Assembly (NCBI RefSeq): GCF_002245625.1
Contig: NZ_NOIG01000005.1
Coordinates: 1 to 64,000 of the forward strand
DNA length: 64,000 nt
Reading direction: 5' to 3'
DNA from: Acidovorax kalamii
Lineage (GTDB): Bacteria; Pseudomonadota; Gammaproteobacteria; Burkholderiales; Burkholderiaceae_C
The position numbers and the translations under genes are program-made. Shown here piece after piece: positions 62,406 to 64,000 of this stretch (position 1 is its first letter; every line of letters starts with the position of its first letter). Under the pieces are notes generated by a model. The model was not told the DNA's origin and ran no database searches. It was given only the letters and a program-made list of their open reading frames with translations.

Positions 62406-63308
62406 TCAGTCAGAGATCCCGGGCACCTGCCGCAGATAGGCATGCAGTGCCGCAATCGACTGGCGCACCTTGGCGGGCTGCGCATCGCGCTGCGGCGTCA
62501 CGGCCCAGATGTCCAGCGTGCCAAACGACCACTCGGGCAGCAGCCGCACCAGCCGCCCGGCCTGCAGTGCCTCGTGCGCGTCCATGCTGCCCACCAGCGC
62601 CAGGCCCAGCCCGGCCTCGCACATCTGCTGAATGGACAGCTGGTTGTTGCTGGCAATGCGGGGCTCCACCCGCAGCGCGCGCGGCTCGCCCGCCGGGCTG
62701 CGAAGGTCCAGCAGCAGCCCGCCCCCTTCACGCGCAAAGCCCAGCCAGCTGTGGGTGAGCAGCGCATCGGGGTCGCGCGGCGCGCCATGCTGCGCCAGCC
62801 ACTGCGGCGACGCCGCCAGGTACCACTGCATGCCACACAGCCTGCGCGCCGCCCAGGTCGAGTCCGACAGCCGCCCGAAGCGCACCGCCAGGTCGATGCG
62901 CGCATTGATGAGGTCGATGGGGGAATCGTCCACCAGCAGCCGCAGGCGCAGCGCCGGGTGGGCGGCCAGCAATTCGCCCAGCGCGGGCGCAATGTGGCGC
63001 GCAAAACCCACCGTGGCCGACAGGCGCAGCTCGCCGCTGGGTTCGTCGCGCGAGGCCGCCAGCTCGGCCCGCGCCTGCTCGGCGGCGGCCCACATGGCGG
63101 CGCAGCGCGCGTGATAGCGCTGGCCCGCCTCGGTCAGCGCCAGCTTGCGGGTGGAGCGGTGCAGCAGCGTCACGCCGCCATCGCTTTCGAGCTTGCGCAC
63201 CTGCTGGCTCACGGCCGAGGTGCTCATGCCCAGCGCACGCGCGGCGCCGCTCATCGATCCGTGTTGCACCACGGCGGCAAACACGGCCATGCGTTTGAGG
63301 TCTTCCAT
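62406..63308 (-). CDS. LysR-type transcriptional regulator
   Basis: A 300-residue LysR regulator of the AaeR/CrgA-like group. The HTH: MAVFAAVVQHGSMSGAARAL, GMSTSAVSQQVRKLESDGG. The effector domain has IDLINARIDLAVRFG, typical of this group, then LIDSPIDL-type segments and MCEAGLGLALVGSM. It is divergent from an NAD(P)-binding reductase gene, with a LysR-type dyad between them, so it probably controls that gene. A strong tendency to repress or activate cannot be told. Confidence 0.95.
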   Translation of the reverse strand: MEDLKRMAVFAAVVQHGSMSGAARALGMSTSAVSQQVRKLESDGGVTLLHRSTRKLALTEAGQRYHARCAAMWAAAEQARAELAASRDEPSGELRLSATVGFARHIAPALGELLAAHPALRLRLLVDDSPIDLINARIDLAVRFGRLSDSTWAARRLCGMQWYLAASPQWLAQHGAPRDPDALLTHSWLGFAREGGGLLLDLRSPAGEPRALRVEPRIASNNQLSIQQMCEAGLGLALVGSMDAHEALQAGRLVRLLPEWSFGTLDIWAVTPQRDAQPAKVRQSIAALHAYLRQVPGISD

Positions 63309-63318
63309 GGGGTAATTG

Positions 63319-63333
63319 TGAAGTACAGCTTCA
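63319..63333. promoter_or_regulatory. LysR-type T-N11-A dyad
   Basis: TGAAG-TACAG-CTTCA, a perfect inverted repeat with five-base spacer and T/A ends separated by 13 bases, between the divergent LysR gene (63308) and the reductase gene (63419). This position is typical for LysR recognition sites. TTGACA at 63368-63373 may be the -35 of the reductase, but no clear -10 was found. Confidence 0.55.
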
Positions 63334-63418
63334 AGGAGAAGGCATTTTTAGCCCTCTACCGCGCACTTTGACAAGCCCGTAATCTCACCCCATCGCAACT
63401 TTGACCCCAGGAAACCCC

Positions 63419-64000
63419 ATGAACATCGCCCTGATCGGTGCCACCGGCTTTGTCGGCTCGGCCGTGCTGAATGAACTGCTGCAACGCGGCCACCGCGTGA
63501 CTGTGCTGGCCCGCAACCCCGGCAAGCTCACCACCCGCGGGGGCCTCACGGTGGTGGCTGCCGACGCGCAAGATGCTGCCCAGGTCGCCCAGGCCGCCGC
63601 AGGCCACGACGCGGTGGTGAGCGCCTACAACCCCGGCTGGACGGTGCCCGATATCCACGACCAGTTCCTCAAGGGCACCCGCGCCACCATCGACGGCACC
63701 AAGCAGGCCGGCGTGCGCCGCTTTCTGATGGTGGGCGGTGCAGGCAGCCTGTTTGTGGCGCCGGGCCTGCAACTGGTGGACACGCCCCAGTTCCCCGCCG
63801 AATGGAAGCAGGGCGCCCTGGCCGCCCGCGAGGCGCTGAACTGGATCCGCACCGAAAACACGCTGGACTGGACCTTCCTCTCGCCCCCCATCCTGCTGCA
63901 GCCCGGCGAGCGCTCGGGCCAGTACCGCCTGGGCGACGAAGCCCCGCTGATGAACGGCGAGCAGCCCGGCAGCATCAGCGTGGCCGACCTGGCCGTGGCC
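63419..64000 (+). CDS. NAD(P)-binding oxidoreductase (YwnB-like), truncated by the window
   Basis: The first 194 residues of an NAD(P)H-binding protein that runs off the window end. The Rossmann motif is IALIGATGFVGSAVLNELLQ near the N-terminus, with an Arg (ARNPGKL) that suggests NADPH. GVRRFLMVGGAGSLFVAPG follows, and later WTFLSPPILLQPGERSG. This group is related to quinone oxidoreductase-like and anti-termination-like sensors (NmrA/HSCARG). It is divergent from a LysR regulator. Function unknown beyond cofactor binding. Confidence 0.85.
   Translation, partial: MNIALIGATGFVGSAVLNELLQRGHRVTVLARNPGKLTTRGGLTVVAADAQDAAQVAQAAAGHDAVVSAYNPGWTVPDIHDQFLKGTRATIDGTKQAGVRRFLMVGGAGSLFVAPGLQLVDTPQFPAEWKQGALAAREALNWIRTENTLDWTFLSPPILLQPGERSGQYRLGDEAPLMNGEQPGSISVADLAVA

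Noticed and set aside
1..64000. CRISPR arrays, tRNA or rRNA genes, prophage and transposase genes
   Set aside because: No regularly spaced repeats with spacers, no cloverleaf candidates in the gaps, and no integrase or transposase motifs were noticed. The repeats seen are dispersed and single.

Overview
The window is about 64 kb of GC-rich chromosomal DNA that looks like a betaproteobacterium of the Comamonadaceae, most like Acidovorax and its relatives. The reasons are the hda - HAD phosphatase - pcnB - folK order, the DUF3579 / rpsT / murJ neighbourhood, the argD-argF pair, a Bug-family solute receptor, the kynB-kynU-kynA cluster, and a short AT-rich repeat of a type I associate with this family. 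No rRNA, tRNA, CRISPR array, intact insertion sequence or prophage was seen. This reads as core chromosome with small accessory patches.

Layout. 1-9.3 kb: two tandem c-di-GMP proteins (EAL, then REC-PAS-GGDEF-EAL), an FAD monooxygenase, and the prkA-yeaH-ycgB(spoVR) stress operon. 9.3-16.3 kb: a MerR regulator divergent from a small membrane protein over a clear dyad, an MFS transporter, an MliC-like lipoprotein, a DUF6502 protein with a lipoprotein, and a beta-propeller lipoprotein with a good sigma-70 promoter. 16.3-19.3 kb: tryptophan-to-anthranilate genes kynB-kynU-kynA. 19.4-24 kb: a YkgJ protein, an OmpR-type two-component system and an S9 peptidase. 24-25.3 kb: a lower-GC leucine-rich-repeat gene. 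25.3-28 kb: a Fur-box-controlled feoA-feoB operon with a small Cys-rich membrane protein. 28-31 kb: an HD-like protein and argF/argD. 31-39 kb: DUF3579, an orphan AAA ATPase, rpsT, murJ, a SirB1 protein, an orphan ParB-like protein, a ZntB-type transporter and PPK2. 39-44 kb: a pseudo-receiver/GAF pair, an isochorismatase/DJ-1/GlxA operon and a chemoreceptor. 44-51.7 kb: AI-2E family permease, purM, MFS, hda, HAD, pcnB and folK. 51.7-58 kb: Bug receptor, a two-component system, an iron-sulfur flavoreductase and an NAD-dependent epimerase. 58-64 kb: two low-complexity envelope proteins, cheV, a small NTF2/LysR/ABM unit, a second LysR and a truncated NAD(P)-binding reductase.

Signal transduction dominates: two c-di-GMP enzymes, two full two-component systems, CheV, a chemoreceptor, and two receiver-like domains that have lost the phosphoacceptor Asp. 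The most unusual observations are a repeat-like segment inside the argF reading frame, the family of such repeats across the window, the GAF/pseudo-receiver pair, the orphan ParB-like and AAA ATPase genes, and a FixJ-type regulator with extra residues in its HTH. No wholly new multi-gene system can be claimed from sequence alone. The strongest leads are listed in the findings.
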